From positions 1 through 64,000 of the forward strand of contig JAKAGT010000012.1 in the NCBI GenBank assembly GCA_021825585.1: 64,000 nucleotides of DNA, written 5' to 3'. Of the stretch, positions 28,612 to 38,071 are shown piece by piece. Within the stretch, counting starts at the first letter, position 1. Each line of letters opens with the position of its first letter. Origin of the DNA: Bacteroidota bacterium (GTDB lineage: Bacteria > Bacteroidota > Ignavibacteria > Kryptoniales > JAKASW01). Made by a program: the position numbers and the translations under genes. A model generated the notes under the pieces. The model was given only the letters and a program-made list of their open reading frames with translations. It ran no database searches and was not told where the DNA came from.

Positions 28612-29817
28612 CTACTGAGTCTTCACCACGGTAGAACCGAAAAAAGCCTCCCGGCTGTATCGCTCCTTGAGCTCTCCGATACTGTCGCCGCCGAACTTCT
28701 CCAGTATGGCGTTTGCCAGGACCGGGGCCGCCACATTTTCTGCGACAACGCCGGCGGCGGGGACGGCGCAGAAATCGGACCTCTCCCTTCGCGCCTCTAT
28801 CGTCTTCATTTTGGATAGGTCGATGCTCTTGAGCGGCTTCATCAAAGTCGAAATCGGTTTCATCGCGGCTCTGATCCAGAGAGGCTGACCGTTTGTAATG
28901 CCTCCTTCCAGTCCTCCCGCCCTGTTGGTCGGACGGACTATCTTCTTGTTTCTCAGCAGAATCTCGTCGTGCACTTCCGACCCGAAGAGTGTGGCGTTCC
29001 TGAAGCCTTCGCCGATTTCGACTCCCTTTATCGCATGTATCGACATCATCGCCTGCGCGAGCTGGCCGTCCAGCTTCCTGTCGAACTCGACATAGCTTCC
29101 GAGGCCTATCGGGAGACCGGTAACGAAGACCTCAACGATTCCGCCCAGTGTATCGCCCAGTTTCTTCGCGCGTTTTATCTGCTGGATCATCCTGTCCGCA
29201 ATGGACTTGTCGAGACATCTCACTTCCGAATCGTCGGCTTCGATGGCGATTTCCTCCGCGCCGTGCTCGAGCTTCATCATCTTCGCCAGCATGGAATCGA
29301 GCTCTTCCCTGTCCTTGTAGCCCGCGTTTCCTATCGAGAAAACGTGGCTCCCGATTCTTACACCGAGTTCGGAAAGAAGCCTACGCGCGACGGCGCTCAG
29401 TGCGACGCGCATCGCCGTTTCGCGGGCGCTCGCCCGCTCGATAACGTTCCGGATGTCGTCGTATCCATACTTGTACTTTCCAACAAGGTCGGCGTGACCG
29501 GGCCTCGGGATGAGTACCTTCTCGATCTCAACCTTGACAGGTTCGGCGGCCATCTTCTCTCCCCAGTTCTCGAAATCACGGTTCCAGATGACCAGCGAAA
29601 TGGGAGAGCCGATCGTTTTGCCGTGTCTTACACCGGTAAGTATCTCGACCCTGTCGGTTTCGATCTTCATTCTCCCGCCGCGGCCGTAGCCCTGCTGACG
29701 GCGGTGGAGCTGGTGGTTTATGTATTCGGCATTTAGCTCGAGATTCGACGGGACACCCTCTATTATTCCGACGAGCGCCCTTCCGTGCGATTCGCCTGCG
29801 GTAAGTAGTCTCAACAT
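28612..29817 (-). CDS. aroC: Chorismate synthase
   Basis: Last shikimate step: EPSP to chorismate with reduced FMN. From the ATG at 29817 (MLRLLTAGESHGRALVGIIEG) the protein is 401 residues. Family signatures: GESHG, RRQQGYGRGGRMKIE, GVRHGKTIGSPISLVI, RPGHADLVGKYKY, RASARETAMRVA, AGGLEGGITNG and RSDFCAVPAAGVVAE. The longer open frame to 29991 adds 58 residues absent from the family. Neighbours on the same strand are a DUF1232 protein upstream and the acyltransferase downstream. Confidence 0.96.
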   Translation of the reverse strand: MLRLLTAGESHGRALVGIIEGVPSNLELNAEYINHQLHRRQQGYGRGGRMKIETDRVEILTGVRHGKTIGSPISLVIWNRDFENWGEKMAAEPVKVEIEKVLIPRPGHADLVGKYKYGYDDIRNVIERASARETAMRVALSAVARRLLSELGVRIGSHVFSIGNAGYKDREELDSMLAKMMKLEHGAEEIAIEADDSEVRCLDKSIADRMIQQIKRAKKLGDTLGGIVEVFVTGLPIGLGSYVEFDRKLDGQLAQAMMSIHAIKGVEIGEGFRNATLFGSEVHDEILLRNKKIVRPTNRAGGLEGGITNGQPLWIRAAMKPISTLMKPLKSIDLSKMKTIEARRERSDFCAVPAAGVVAENVAAPVLANAILEKFGGDSIGELKERYSREAFFGSTVVKTQ

Positions 29818-29908
29818 AGCGACGTTAATATAAGTAAATTCGGCGTGGAGTAGAAAGGGAGGGTGCCAATTAGGATTACACGCACGAGACAGAATGTTCT
29901 CCGCGCTC

Positions 29909-30382
29909 TCACTTCTGGCGCTCTTTCCAGGCTTTGTAAGTGTGGAGTTCCTGTTCGACGAGTTTGAGACATATCGACACCACGGCCGCATCGTCGAGGT
30001 AACCGATCACCGGTATGAAATCCGGTATAAGATCAACCGGGCTGATGACATACAGGAGCGCGAAAACTATTGCAGATAGCGCCCACCAGGGAATATCCCT
30101 GTACTCGCCGGTCCAGTAGTCCTTCACGATCGAGATCAGCAGTTCGACATCCTGGAGATACTTTCCAAGCGGACCGACGTGCTGGAACCTGCCGCGGATC
30201 GTCTTCGCCTTTTCGACCACCGTCCCCACGTCCTTTTCGGTCATCCCGGCGGCTTTCTTCTGAACATATTTCCGATTAATCCATGGAAGGTGCAATCTAA
30301 ACTTTCTCCCGTGTATCGGCTTGTCGTTGAATCTCACACCGCTGAATTTAAGCCTTCCTTCTTCCAGGCTCAACACATTCAA
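29909..30382 (-). CDS. DUF1232 (YkvA-like) membrane protein
   Basis: The 157-residue product has the DUF1232 core near 100-140: WWALSAIVFALLYVISPVDL followed by IPDFIPVIGYLDDAAVV, a hydrophobic hairpin with conserved SPVDLIPD and DD. The basic N-terminal 50 residues vary between homologues. The start is a TTG at 30382; an ATG at about 30244 is an alternative. Function unknown. It precedes aroC by 91 bases. Confidence 0.75.
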   Translation of the reverse strand: MNVLSLEEGRLKFSGVRFNDKPIHGRKFRLHLPWINRKYVQKKAAGMTEKDVGTVVEKAKTIRGRFQHVGPLGKYLQDVELLISIVKDYWTGEYRDIPWWALSAIVFALLYVISPVDLIPDFIPVIGYLDDAAVVSICLKLVEQELHTYKAWKERQK

Positions 30383-30461
30383 GGCGATGAACCCTCAACC
30401 GGAACTCCAGGCACATTAAACTCCGCAAAGGCAAACCGTGTCAAACGAACTAGGTGCGTAC

Positions 30462-33275
30462 ATGATAAAATCCCATTACTTGATCATTTCATTCATTTAC
30501 GTCACAATTCTGCAGTCATCATCTTACTCGCAGGTAAATTCCGTTCATGGGAGGATACTCGATTCGAACGGGGCTCCTCTGTCTGGTGCACTTGTTCGGC
30601 TGATTATTCCCACCGACACTTCGACTTCCTACGTCGCGACGACGGATGCCGACGGCATTTTTCAATTTATGAAAATTCCTCCGAACGTCTACCGGCTGAG
30701 AGCCTCTGCTATCGGACGCCGGCCCCTCACTTCAAACGTTACGATATCGGATAAGCCGCTGGATCTCGGAACATTGATAATGCAGGACTCTCCGATTCAG
30801 GTGCCGGGAGTTACAGTGGAGGGGCGGGTGCCGCCTGCTGTTCAGGTCGGAGATACGACGGAGTACGCAGCCGGCTCGGTGAAGATCAACAAAGATGCAA
30901 ACATGGAAGATCTTCTCTCGAAGCTTCCCGGGATCGTTGTCAGCAACGGTACGGTCACGGTGGGCGGAGAAACGGTTCAGCGAGTCCTTATCGACGGGAC
31001 GCCCTATTTCGGCGACGATCCGACGATAGCGCTCCGCAACCTTCCGGCAGATGTAATCGACAAGGTCCAGGTATTCGACCAGGAGAGCGACCAGGCTAGA
31101 TTTACCGGATTCGACGACGGGCAGTCGGTGAAAACCATCAACGTCATAACCCGATGGCGAAGGCGCAACGTCAACTTCGGGAAAGCGACGGGCGGATACG
31201 GGGAGAACCAAAGGTACGATGCCGCCGGCAACATAAATTTGTTCGACGGAAGCAGGCGGCTGTCCTTACTCGGTTCGTCCAATAACACGAATCAACAGGA
31301 CTTTTCGACGCAGGACATACTGGGAGTAGTATCCACCGGCGGGCGTGTTTTCAGACCGGGGATGGGCCCCGCATTCGGAGGAGGAGGCCCCAGGAGGATG
31401 AATCCGTTCGGTAACTCCGGCGGGGTGGCAGCAAACACGCAGCTGATCGGCCAGCAGCAGGGTATAAACACGACCAGCATGGCGGGCGTAAATGCGTCCG
31501 ACAGCCTCTCGACCGGCACCTTCGGGCAGGGCAGCTACTTCTTCAACCAGGTAAACAATCAGAATTTGCAGTCCGATCACCGTCAGTATCTTCTGGGCGG
31601 CGATTCGACAAGCCTTTATGATCAGAACAGCAACGTGGCAAGCAGGAATTTCAACAACAGGATAACTGCTCGTTTCGATTACACCGCGGACCCTTCAAAT
31701 CAGCTGACCGTCCTGCCGGTACTTTATTTCCAGTCGAACCGCGCGGATAACTTCCTGAACGCCGTAACCACACAAAATTCATTCGGGTCGGTCTCTCAGT
31801 CGAACACAAACTCGCTGAACATGGGATACAACCTCACCGCGCACGTCATATACCGCCACAGGTTCGATCTTCCGGGACGAACGGTGTCGCTGGACGTGGG
31901 TGTAGGAGCTAACAACAAACAGACCAACGGGCTCCTTTCCTCGTCGGATCAGTACTCAGGCGTGCAGGCCCTGCAGAACGACTCTCTTGCTCAACAATCG
32001 AATTACCTTTCCAACGTTAAGACGATCAGCGCGAGCCTGATTTACACGGAGCCGATTACCGTGAACAGCATGGCAGAACTCGTTTACAATCCGTCTTACA
32101 CGCAAAACACGGCGGATAAAAACACTTACGATTTCGACCCGGTGACGGGCGGGTATACCACCCTGAACATTCCTCTCTCCAATTCTTATCTCGACAATTA
32201 TTCCACTCAGAGGGTGGGAATCGGATATCGCTGGCATGAGAACGGCCTGAACCTGATGGCAAATCTCTCTTACCAGTATGCCCGGCTTCAGGGAAATGAT
32301 TCAACATCTTCCATCTGGAGCATCGCGAGAACTTTCGGCTCCTTTCTGCCGACGGCGATGCTGATGTACAGGATGCCCGACCACAGAATGCTCCGGATTT
32401 TCTACAGAACCTACACCGTTGCACCGGCGGTGACTCAGCTCCAGGATGTTGTTGACAATTCCAATCCCTTGCTCCTGACGACGGGAAATCCAAACCTTGC
32501 GCAGTCGTACTCGCAGTCGCTTCTTGCGCGGTATAACCTGACGACCCCCGGCCGCGCCGAAAGCATGTTCCTCTTCGTTACGGCCTCGTACACACAGCAT
32601 TATATCGCAAACGCCACCATTATTCCCTCACGCGATACCGTCCTCGCAAACGGCATCTCGCTCGCTCAAGGGACCCAGCTCTCATATCCGGTGAACCTGA
32701 ACGGATACTGGAATGCACGCTCGTTTTTCACTTACGGTTTCCCGTTTGACTTGATCAGCAGCGCCTTGAATCTGAACGCGGGCATCTCTTATTCGCGGAC
32801 GCCGGGAATGCTCAACAACATACAAAACGTCTCTACCACGATAGGACCGAGCGGGGGGGTCGTAATCGGGAGCAACATAAGCCAGTACGTCGACTTTACG
32901 ATTTCTTATATGGGAAACTATAACTTCGCCCTGAACACACTGCAGTCCACAACTGGCGGCAATTATTATTCCCATACGGCTTCCGTCAAGTGGTACTGGG
33001 AATTCTGGAAAGGAATTGTCCTAAACAACCAGGTGAGCAACGCTCTGACGAGCGGACTCGCGCAGGGGTATAACCAGAATATAGTACTCTGGAATGTCAG
33101 CCTCACGAAGAAGTTTCTTTCAGACAACAGGGGGGAGCTGAGTGTGGCCGTCAACGACGTTCTCGGTCAGAACAAGAGCGTAAACCGTTCCGTGACAAGC
33201 TCTTACATAGGCGATACTCAGAACGAAGTCCTGACTCGCTTCGTAATGGTGACATTCACATATACCGTGAGATGA
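30462..33275 (+). CDS. Outer-membrane beta-barrel receptor (OMP_b-brl_3-like)
   Basis: From the ATG at 30462 (AGGTG six bases before; a GTG at 30438 is possible) the protein is 937 residues. Signal peptide, then a carboxypeptidase-regulatory-like domain (VHGRILDSNGAPLSGALVRL, GIFQFMKIPPNVYRL), a plug-like part with MEDLLSKLPGIVV and QRVLIDGTPYFGDDPTIALR, and a barrel ending FVMVTFTYTVR. The Asn/Gln-rich loop at about 280-400 is notable. It is of the TonB-receptor-like group without a recognised ligand. It is divergent from the DUF1232 gene and ends at a bidirectional terminator. Confidence 0.82.
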   Translation: MIKSHYLIISFIYVTILQSSSYSQVNSVHGRILDSNGAPLSGALVRLIIPTDTSTSYVATTDADGIFQFMKIPPNVYRLRASAIGRRPLTSNVTISDKPLDLGTLIMQDSPIQVPGVTVEGRVPPAVQVGDTTEYAAGSVKINKDANMEDLLSKLPGIVVSNGTVTVGGETVQRVLIDGTPYFGDDPTIALRNLPADVIDKVQVFDQESDQARFTGFDDGQSVKTINVITRWRRRNVNFGKATGGYGENQRYDAAGNINLFDGSRRLSLLGSSNNTNQQDFSTQDILGVVSTGGRVFRPGMGPAFGGGGPRRMNPFGNSGGVAANTQLIGQQQGINTTSMAGVNASDSLSTGTFGQGSYFFNQVNNQNLQSDHRQYLLGGDSTSLYDQNSNVASRNFNNRITARFDYTADPSNQLTVLPVLYFQSNRADNFLNAVTTQNSFGSVSQSNTNSLNMGYNLTAHVIYRHRFDLPGRTVSLDVGVGANNKQTNGLLSSSDQYSGVQALQNDSLAQQSNYLSNVKTISASLIYTEPITVNSMAELVYNPSYTQNTADKNTYDFDPVTGGYTTLNIPLSNSYLDNYSTQRVGIGYRWHENGLNLMANLSYQYARLQGNDSTSSIWSIARTFGSFLPTAMLMYRMPDHRMLRIFYRTYTVAPAVTQLQDVVDNSNPLLLTTGNPNLAQSYSQSLLARYNLTTPGRAESMFLFVTASYTQHYIANATIIPSRDTVLANGISLAQGTQLSYPVNLNGYWNARSFFTYGFPFDLISSALNLNAGISYSRTPGMLNNIQNVSTTIGPSGGVVIGSNISQYVDFTISYMGNYNFALNTLQSTTGGNYYSHTASVKWYWEFWKGIVLNNQVSNALTSGLAQGYNQNIVLWNVSLTKKFLSDNRGELSVAVNDVLGQNKSVNRSVTSSYIGDTQNEVLTRFVMVTFTYTVR

Positions 33276-33355
33276 CCGGAGCACAGCAGGTCTTTCAGGC
33301 CGGTTGCTGATCGATGCGGTCACAGGAAAATCGCCGGCCTCACTCAACAAAAAGC

Positions 33356-33391
33356 AAGCCCCGTTCTTCTGAAGAGAGAACGGGGCTTTTG
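33356..33391. terminator. Bidirectional intrinsic terminator
   Basis: A 12-bp perfect stem, AAGCCCCGTTCT (33356-33367) and AGAACGGGGCTT (33377-33388), 9-base loop, with T-runs outside both arms (TTTT after it; TTTTTGTTG on the minus strand). It sits between the convergent receptor and degP genes. Confidence 0.88.
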
Positions 33392-33416
33392 ATACGTGCC
33401 TTGGGATTTCGGTATC

Positions 33417-34943
33417 CTAGTTCGAGTCTCCTATTTCCACCGCCACGAACCTGGACATGTATGAATTTCCCTGCTTCGTCATCACGCGAAGCATCACCGC
33501 ATCACCGGTCTTCTTGCTCTTAAGATCGTTCACCAAATCCTCCGGGGACTCTACCTTGCGGTTGTCAACCCCGGTGATAATGTCGTTCCGGAACAGCGAC
33601 CTCTCGGCTGCCGGTCCATTCGGCGACACCGACGCAACCAGCACTCCATGGTTGATGCCGGCTTCCCTCTTCATATCCTGGTCCAGCGGCTGCACCGTTA
33701 TGCCGAGCTTGGCAATGTTTGTTTGATCATTCTTCTCCGGCTGCTCGTTTTCTTCGCCGGTAGCCTGGCCGGCACTTGCCAGATCCTGCTGGGTTATTTC
33801 GGTCAGCCTGACATCCTTCGAGATCATTTTGCCACCGCGGAAGATTTTCAGAGTAACCACATCACCCGGTTTGTGCTCAGCTATCAGCAGCTGGATCGCA
33901 TTTGCCGCGTTGACGGCCGTCCCGTCGACCGAAAGAATCACGTCTCCCGCCAGGACCCCTGCTTTGTCCGCCGGGCTTCCCGGTATTACGCTTTGCACGA
34001 GCACTCCCTCAGGCTTCGGCAGACCAAGCGCCTTCGCATCCGTCTCATCAATAGAGGGCTTCAACTGCACACCGAGCATCGGCCGGCGGATCTTTCCGTA
34101 AGCAATAAGATCTTCCGCCATGTTCTTCACAAGGTTTATCGGAATGGCGAAGCCGTATCCCTGGTTGTAACCTGTTTGGGTCGCGATGGCAGTATTGATT
34201 CCGATGACCTGGCCGTAAATGTCCACGAGCGCGCCGCCGCTGTTGCCCGGATTGATCGCCGCATCCGTCTGGATGAAGTTTCTTATTCCCCAGCTGTCTG
34301 CAGACACATCGACGTCTCTCCCCAGCGCGCTTACGATTCCCGCGGTCACGGTAGAAGTCAGACCGAGCGGGTTTCCGATTGCGAGGACCCACTGCCCGAC
34401 TTCGACGCTGTCCGAATTGCCGAGCGACGCCACGGGAAGATTAGTGGCATCAATCTTTAGCACGGCGACGTCCGTTGTCGGGTCCCTCCCGACCAGCTTC
34501 GCCTGGTATTCCCGTTTGTCGTAGAGTTTCACCCTGATCCCGTTCTTCTCCGCACCATCGACGACATGGTTGTTGGTTATGATGTAGCCGTCTTTAGTCA
34601 CGATGACGCCCGAGCCGATCCCCTTCTCAGGCTGCTGCTGCGGAAAGTTGAAATGGAAATTGGGAAAGAACGGAATATCGGGCCCCTTGACCTTTGGTGC
34701 TATCGTAACGTTGACACTGACGACGGCTGGCGTAACAGCCTTCGATATGGCAATGAAGGCGTCCTGGGTTGCCAGCAGGTTCATGTCGCCCTTCGAGATG
34801 GGAGCCGGTCCTCCAAGAGCGACCTTTTCGCCGGAAAAACCAAAACTCGACCCGACGCCGTTAAAACTCATCACCAGTAGAGCCCCGAAGACTACTCCAA
34901 CCGCGACGAGCAGCGCCGCTCCAAGCAACGTCCTCTTTCGCAT
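33417..34943 (-). CDS. degP: Do-type periplasmic serine protease (DegP/HtrA)
   Basis: Envelope quality-control protease and chaperone. The 508-residue protein has an N-terminal membrane anchor/signal (about 7-27), a trypsin-like domain with His126 (NNHVVDG), Asp158 (TTDVAVLKI) and Ser235 (NPGNSGGALV), and two PDZ domains at about 285-375 and 420-500. Length and domain order are those of DegP/DegQ. DegP is usual in envelope-stress regulons, but no clear extracytoplasmic sigma site was seen. It follows recO on the opposite side of a 47-base gap, with recO downstream in genomic order but upstream on this strand. Confidence 0.93.
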   Translation of the reverse strand: MRKRTLLGAALLVAVGVVFGALLVMSFNGVGSSFGFSGEKVALGGPAPISKGDMNLLATQDAFIAISKAVTPAVVSVNVTIAPKVKGPDIPFFPNFHFNFPQQQPEKGIGSGVIVTKDGYIITNNHVVDGAEKNGIRVKLYDKREYQAKLVGRDPTTDVAVLKIDATNLPVASLGNSDSVEVGQWVLAIGNPLGLTSTVTAGIVSALGRDVDVSADSWGIRNFIQTDAAINPGNSGGALVDIYGQVIGINTAIATQTGYNQGYGFAIPINLVKNMAEDLIAYGKIRRPMLGVQLKPSIDETDAKALGLPKPEGVLVQSVIPGSPADKAGVLAGDVILSVDGTAVNAANAIQLLIAEHKPGDVVTLKIFRGGKMISKDVRLTEITQQDLASAGQATGEENEQPEKNDQTNIAKLGITVQPLDQDMKREAGINHGVLVASVSPNGPAAERSLFRNDIITGVDNRKVESPEDLVNDLKSKKTGDAVMLRVMTKQGNSYMSRFVAVEIGDSN

Positions 34944-34990
34944 CCTTATCTCCTCCGAATCATTTTAGTGTAAAAAACTCTATGAGTTGA

Positions 34991-35764
34991 CTATCCAGGT
35001 ATTGAGGCTGCCATGAACTGCAAAGACTTCAACTCCTTTAGACTGCCCGAGTGCCTCTTCAAATAAACAAAAACGAAGTCACGAAGTTCATTCCTGAGCG
35101 CAGGCTCGATTTTCGCCTTTGCGGCAACAGCCGGACTCAGACGGACGAGACTCTCCAGGATAGGAAGGGCCGATCCAGACAGAAGGAAATCGATATTGAT
35201 ACTTACGGCGCACTTCTCGCACAACGGCCCGCCCTTCTCAATAACATAGCAAACCCTGCGTTCCTTCTCAAGGTCTATCCGATTCCCGCAGCGCAGGCAG
35301 GACCTGAACGCGGGCGCGAACCCGAGCTCGATGGCCATATGCAGTCCGAAATGTATGAAAACGTTCTCGGGTGACGTTTCGGGCATGTCGAGAACAGCAA
35401 GCGAATCCACAAGGAGCTGAAAAATCTTCTCGTTCTCCTCCTCGTCGTGCATAACGCGGTTGACGATTTCCACGAGCGCCATCGCGACGGAAAGCCTGTC
35501 CATATCGGAAGTCAGCGACTTGAAATACCTGACAAATTCACTGGAGGAGATATACTGCAGCTGTCTGCTCTCACGCCTGTAGAAAACTATCTGCAGATAA
35601 TTGAGCGGCTGCAGCAGGGAGCCGAACTTGCTCTTCGGATTCCGGGCCCCCTTCGCTATTGCGCTCATTTTCCCGTAACGCCGGGTATATAATGTCACGA
35701 TCTTGCTCGAGTCGCGGTAATTGACGGCCCTCAGGACAACGGCTTCAGTTTTCTCGATTGACAC
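34991..35764 (-). CDS. recO: DNA repair protein RecO
   Basis: Recombination mediator that helps RecR load RecA on SSB-coated DNA. The 257-residue protein has the N-terminal OB-fold (IEKTEAVVLRAVNYRDSSKI, VTLYTRRYGKMSAIAKGAR) and a C-terminal helical domain with a four-Cys zinc site: Cys156/159 in CLRC and Cys182/185 in CEKC. Length is typical. degP lies 47 bases downstream on the same strand. Confidence 0.93.
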   Translation of the reverse strand: MSIEKTEAVVLRAVNYRDSSKIVTLYTRRYGKMSAIAKGARNPKSKFGSLLQPLNYLQIVFYRRESRQLQYISSSEFVRYFKSLTSDMDRLSVAMALVEIVNRVMHDEEENEKIFQLLVDSLAVLDMPETSPENVFIHFGLHMAIELGFAPAFRSCLRCGNRIDLEKERRVCYVIEKGGPLCEKCAVSINIDFLLSGSALPILESLVRLSPAVAAKAKIEPALRNELRDFVFVYLKRHSGSLKELKSLQFMAASIPG

Positions 35765-35921
35765 AATATAATTTAAGCGGGCACCGCGGCAATTCCACCC
35801 TATTCAAGCGCCCGGATAACCCGGGACAAAAGAACTACGGCATATATAGGAAATGGTCATAGCACGACTTCCGGAGGAATTATGTAAGGATGGGACCTGG
35901 AAGCGACGCCGGTAGTGCAAC

Positions 35922-35962
35922 CTTCCGGGAATGACGGAAGAATGGAATGTAGGGCGGATTAA
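35922..35962. repeat. Two small hairpins between mtnA and recO
   Basis: CTTCCG/CGGAAG with a 7-base loop (about 35922-35940) and GGCGG-ATTAA-CCGCC (about 35952-35967). Neither is followed by a T-run on the transcribed strand. The 230-base gap otherwise holds no gene; GGAGG at 35875 is followed by an ATG-TAA start-stop pair. Confidence 0.35.
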
Positions 35963-35997
35963 CCGCCGGCGTTCATCCTTTTGAATTTTGAATTTGC

Positions 35998-37023
35998 CTA
36001 CCCGATCATCCTGGCAATATTTTCGCCGAACGGCTTCCTTATGATCCCCCGCTCTGTAATGAACGCCGCGATGTTGTCCGCGGGAGAGATGTCGAACGCA
36101 GGGGCATATACAGGGACATTTTCGGGTGCGGTGCGGCAGGTCTGGAAACGGGTAATCTCGTCCGCGCTTCTCTCTTCGATCGGGATGTCTTCGCCTGACT
36201 TTGCAGTTATATCGAAGCTGGATCCGGGCGCGGCTATGTAAAACGGGATCTTATGCTCCTTGCACAGCACCGACAGGTTGTAAGTGCCGATCTTGTTTGC
36301 AGTGTCTCCGTTCGCGGCTATCCTGTCGGCGCCGGTGACGACGAGATCGACTTTGAATTTCTTCATCGCGATTCCCGAAGCGCTGTCGACGATGAGTCTG
36401 AATTTTATCCCGAGCTTTTGCAGCTCGTACGCGGTCAGGCGCGCTCCCTGGAGCAGTGGACGGGTCTCGTCCACTATAACCATGACGTCCTTCCCCGCCT
36501 CGTGTGCCGCGCGAATGACGCCGATCGCGGTTCCGTATCCTCCTGTCGCGAGTCCGCCCGCATGGCAGTGCGTAAGTATGACAGCTTTGTCGGGAACAAG
36601 CTCAAGCCCGAACCGGCCGATCTTCCGACAGCTTTCGACTTCTTCCGCGAAAATTTTGTTTGCCTCGCCAAGGAAGACCTCACCGACCGCTTTTCCGTCA
36701 AGATTCAGTTTTCTCAGGCGCGTAAGGACATTTCTTATGTTGACAGCGGTCGGTCTCGTGTCGTGGATTTCGTTTAGCGCGCGGTCAAGCTTTCGATCAA
36801 TTTCATTATGAGAGTCCAGCTCGAATGCGGCCAGGGCAGCAGCGTATGCAGCAGCAATTCCGATTGAGGGCGCTCCCCTTATCCTGAGCGATTTAATCCA
36901 CTCACAGACGTCCCGGTAGTTCTTCGAAGTGAGGAAAGTTTCCTTATGGGGAAGCTGTGTTTGATCTATGATTGTTACTTTGTCTCCTTCCCACCTTATC
37001 GGGTCGGGAAGCTCAGTATTCAA
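35998..37023 (-). CDS. mtnA: S-methyl-5-thioribose-1-phosphate isomerase
   Basis: Methionine salvage: isomerises MTR-1-P to the ribulose form. The protein has DPIRWEGDKVTIIDQTQLPH, RGAPSIGIAAAYA, ILTHCHAGGLATGGYGTAIG (catalytic Cys in THCHAG), VIVDETRPLLQGARLTAYEL and VTGADRIAANGDTANKIGTY. The longest frame reaches 37113, but that runs 100 bases into the kinase gene; the TTG at 37023, overlapping the kinase stop, gives a family-like N-terminus of 341 residues. Start is therefore uncertain. The e-IF2B-like relatives lack the Cys motif. Confidence 0.9.
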   Translation of the reverse strand: MNTELPDPIRWEGDKVTIIDQTQLPHKETFLTSKNYRDVCEWIKSLRIRGAPSIGIAAAYAAALAAFELDSHNEIDRKLDRALNEIHDTRPTAVNIRNVLTRLRKLNLDGKAVGEVFLGEANKIFAEEVESCRKIGRFGLELVPDKAVILTHCHAGGLATGGYGTAIGVIRAAHEAGKDVMVIVDETRPLLQGARLTAYELQKLGIKFRLIVDSASGIAMKKFKVDLVVTGADRIAANGDTANKIGTYNLSVLCKEHKIPFYIAAPGSSFDITAKSGEDIPIEERSADEITRFQTCRTAPENVPVYAPAFDISPADNIAAFITERGIIRKPFGENIARMIG

Positions 37024-37927
37024 ACCTTGATAATTCGATGAAGTCACGATACCGTCCGAGAATTTCGATTTCAGATAAGTCTTTAAGCCCCTCGATCCCG
37101 AATTTTCCGACACAGAAAGACGCCAGCACGCTTCCGTATATCACCGCGCGTTTGAGGTTGTCGTCGGAGAAATCTTCGGTACGGGCAAGGTGTCCGATGA
37201 AACCGCCGGCAAAGGCGTCGCCCGCCCCGGTAGGATCATATATAGACTCCAGCGGGAAAGCCGGCGCGGAAAAGACAGTGCCGTTAGTGAAGAGGAGCGC
37301 GCCGTGTTCCCCCTTCTTGATTATGACGATGCGGGGACCGAGCCGCATGATTTTCTTCGCGGCCCTGACAAGGTTCGGCTCGGAGGCAAGCTGGCGGGCT
37401 TCCGAGTCGTTCACGATAAGGATATCGACCTTCTTCAGAGTCTCCAGCAGGTCGGCGTGCTTTCCCTGGATCCAGAAATTCATCGTGTCGCATATTATGA
37501 GGTCCGGCTTGCGCTCCATCGATTCTATTACGCGCCTCTGCAATATCGGATCGATATTGCCCAGAAGAACATACCTGCTTTTCCTGTACGATTCCGGGAG
37601 AACCGGATTGAAGCTCTCGAAGACGTTCAACTGGGTTTCCAGCGTGTCGCGTTCGTTCAGGTCATAATGATAGCGGCCGCTCCAATGGAAAGTCTTTCCC
37701 CCTTCGACAACCTGGAGCCCTTCCAATTCTATTCCTCTGGATTCCAGGAACTCAATCTCGGACTTCGGAAAATCGCTTCCGACCACGCCTACAAGACGGA
37801 TCGGCGCGGTAAAGTATGATGCTGCGGCGGAAATATAGACCGCGCTGCCGCCGGCAACCCGGTCGGCGCGGCCGAAAGGCGTCTCGATCGTATCGAGCGC
37901 AATGGACCCGACTACAAGTAAACCCAT
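37013..37927 (-). CDS. PfkB-family sugar/nucleoside kinase
   Basis: From the ATG at 37927 (GGGAG seven bases before) the product is 304 residues. PfkB signs: GGSAVYISAAASYF, the Gly-rich start, and DPTGAGDAFAGGFIG with the catalytic Asp. The next gene, mtnA, overlaps its end, so a role in salvage of methylthioadenosine or a related nucleoside is likely; it could phosphorylate methylthioribose in place of MtnK, or another salvage sugar. That link is inference. Confidence 0.85.
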   Translation of the reverse strand: MGLLVVGSIALDTIETPFGRADRVAGGSAVYISAAASYFTAPIRLVGVVGSDFPKSEIEFLESRGIELEGLQVVEGGKTFHWSGRYHYDLNERDTLETQLNVFESFNPVLPESYRKSRYVLLGNIDPILQRRVIESMERKPDLIICDTMNFWIQGKHADLLETLKKVDILIVNDSEARQLASEPNLVRAAKKIMRLGPRIVIIKKGEHGALLFTNGTVFSAPAFPLESIYDPTGAGDAFAGGFIGHLARTEDFSDDNLKRAVIYGSVLASFCVGKFGIEGLKDLSEIEILGRYRDFIELSRFEY

Positions 37928-38071
37928 TCTGTAACTCCCATGAAGGTGATTTGCGAAGGCTAATTTAATACTGGCAGGGAGGAACTTCAAATATTGTCGA
38001 ACACGAGCTTTCTACTTGAACAAAAAGGGCTTGTTGCTTAACGTGAGTAATCTTAGTAAAGGGAGAATGCC

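Noticed and set aside
28969-29736. Plus-strand open frame of 255 codons
   Set aside because: Antisense to aroC, whose motifs cover the whole interval.
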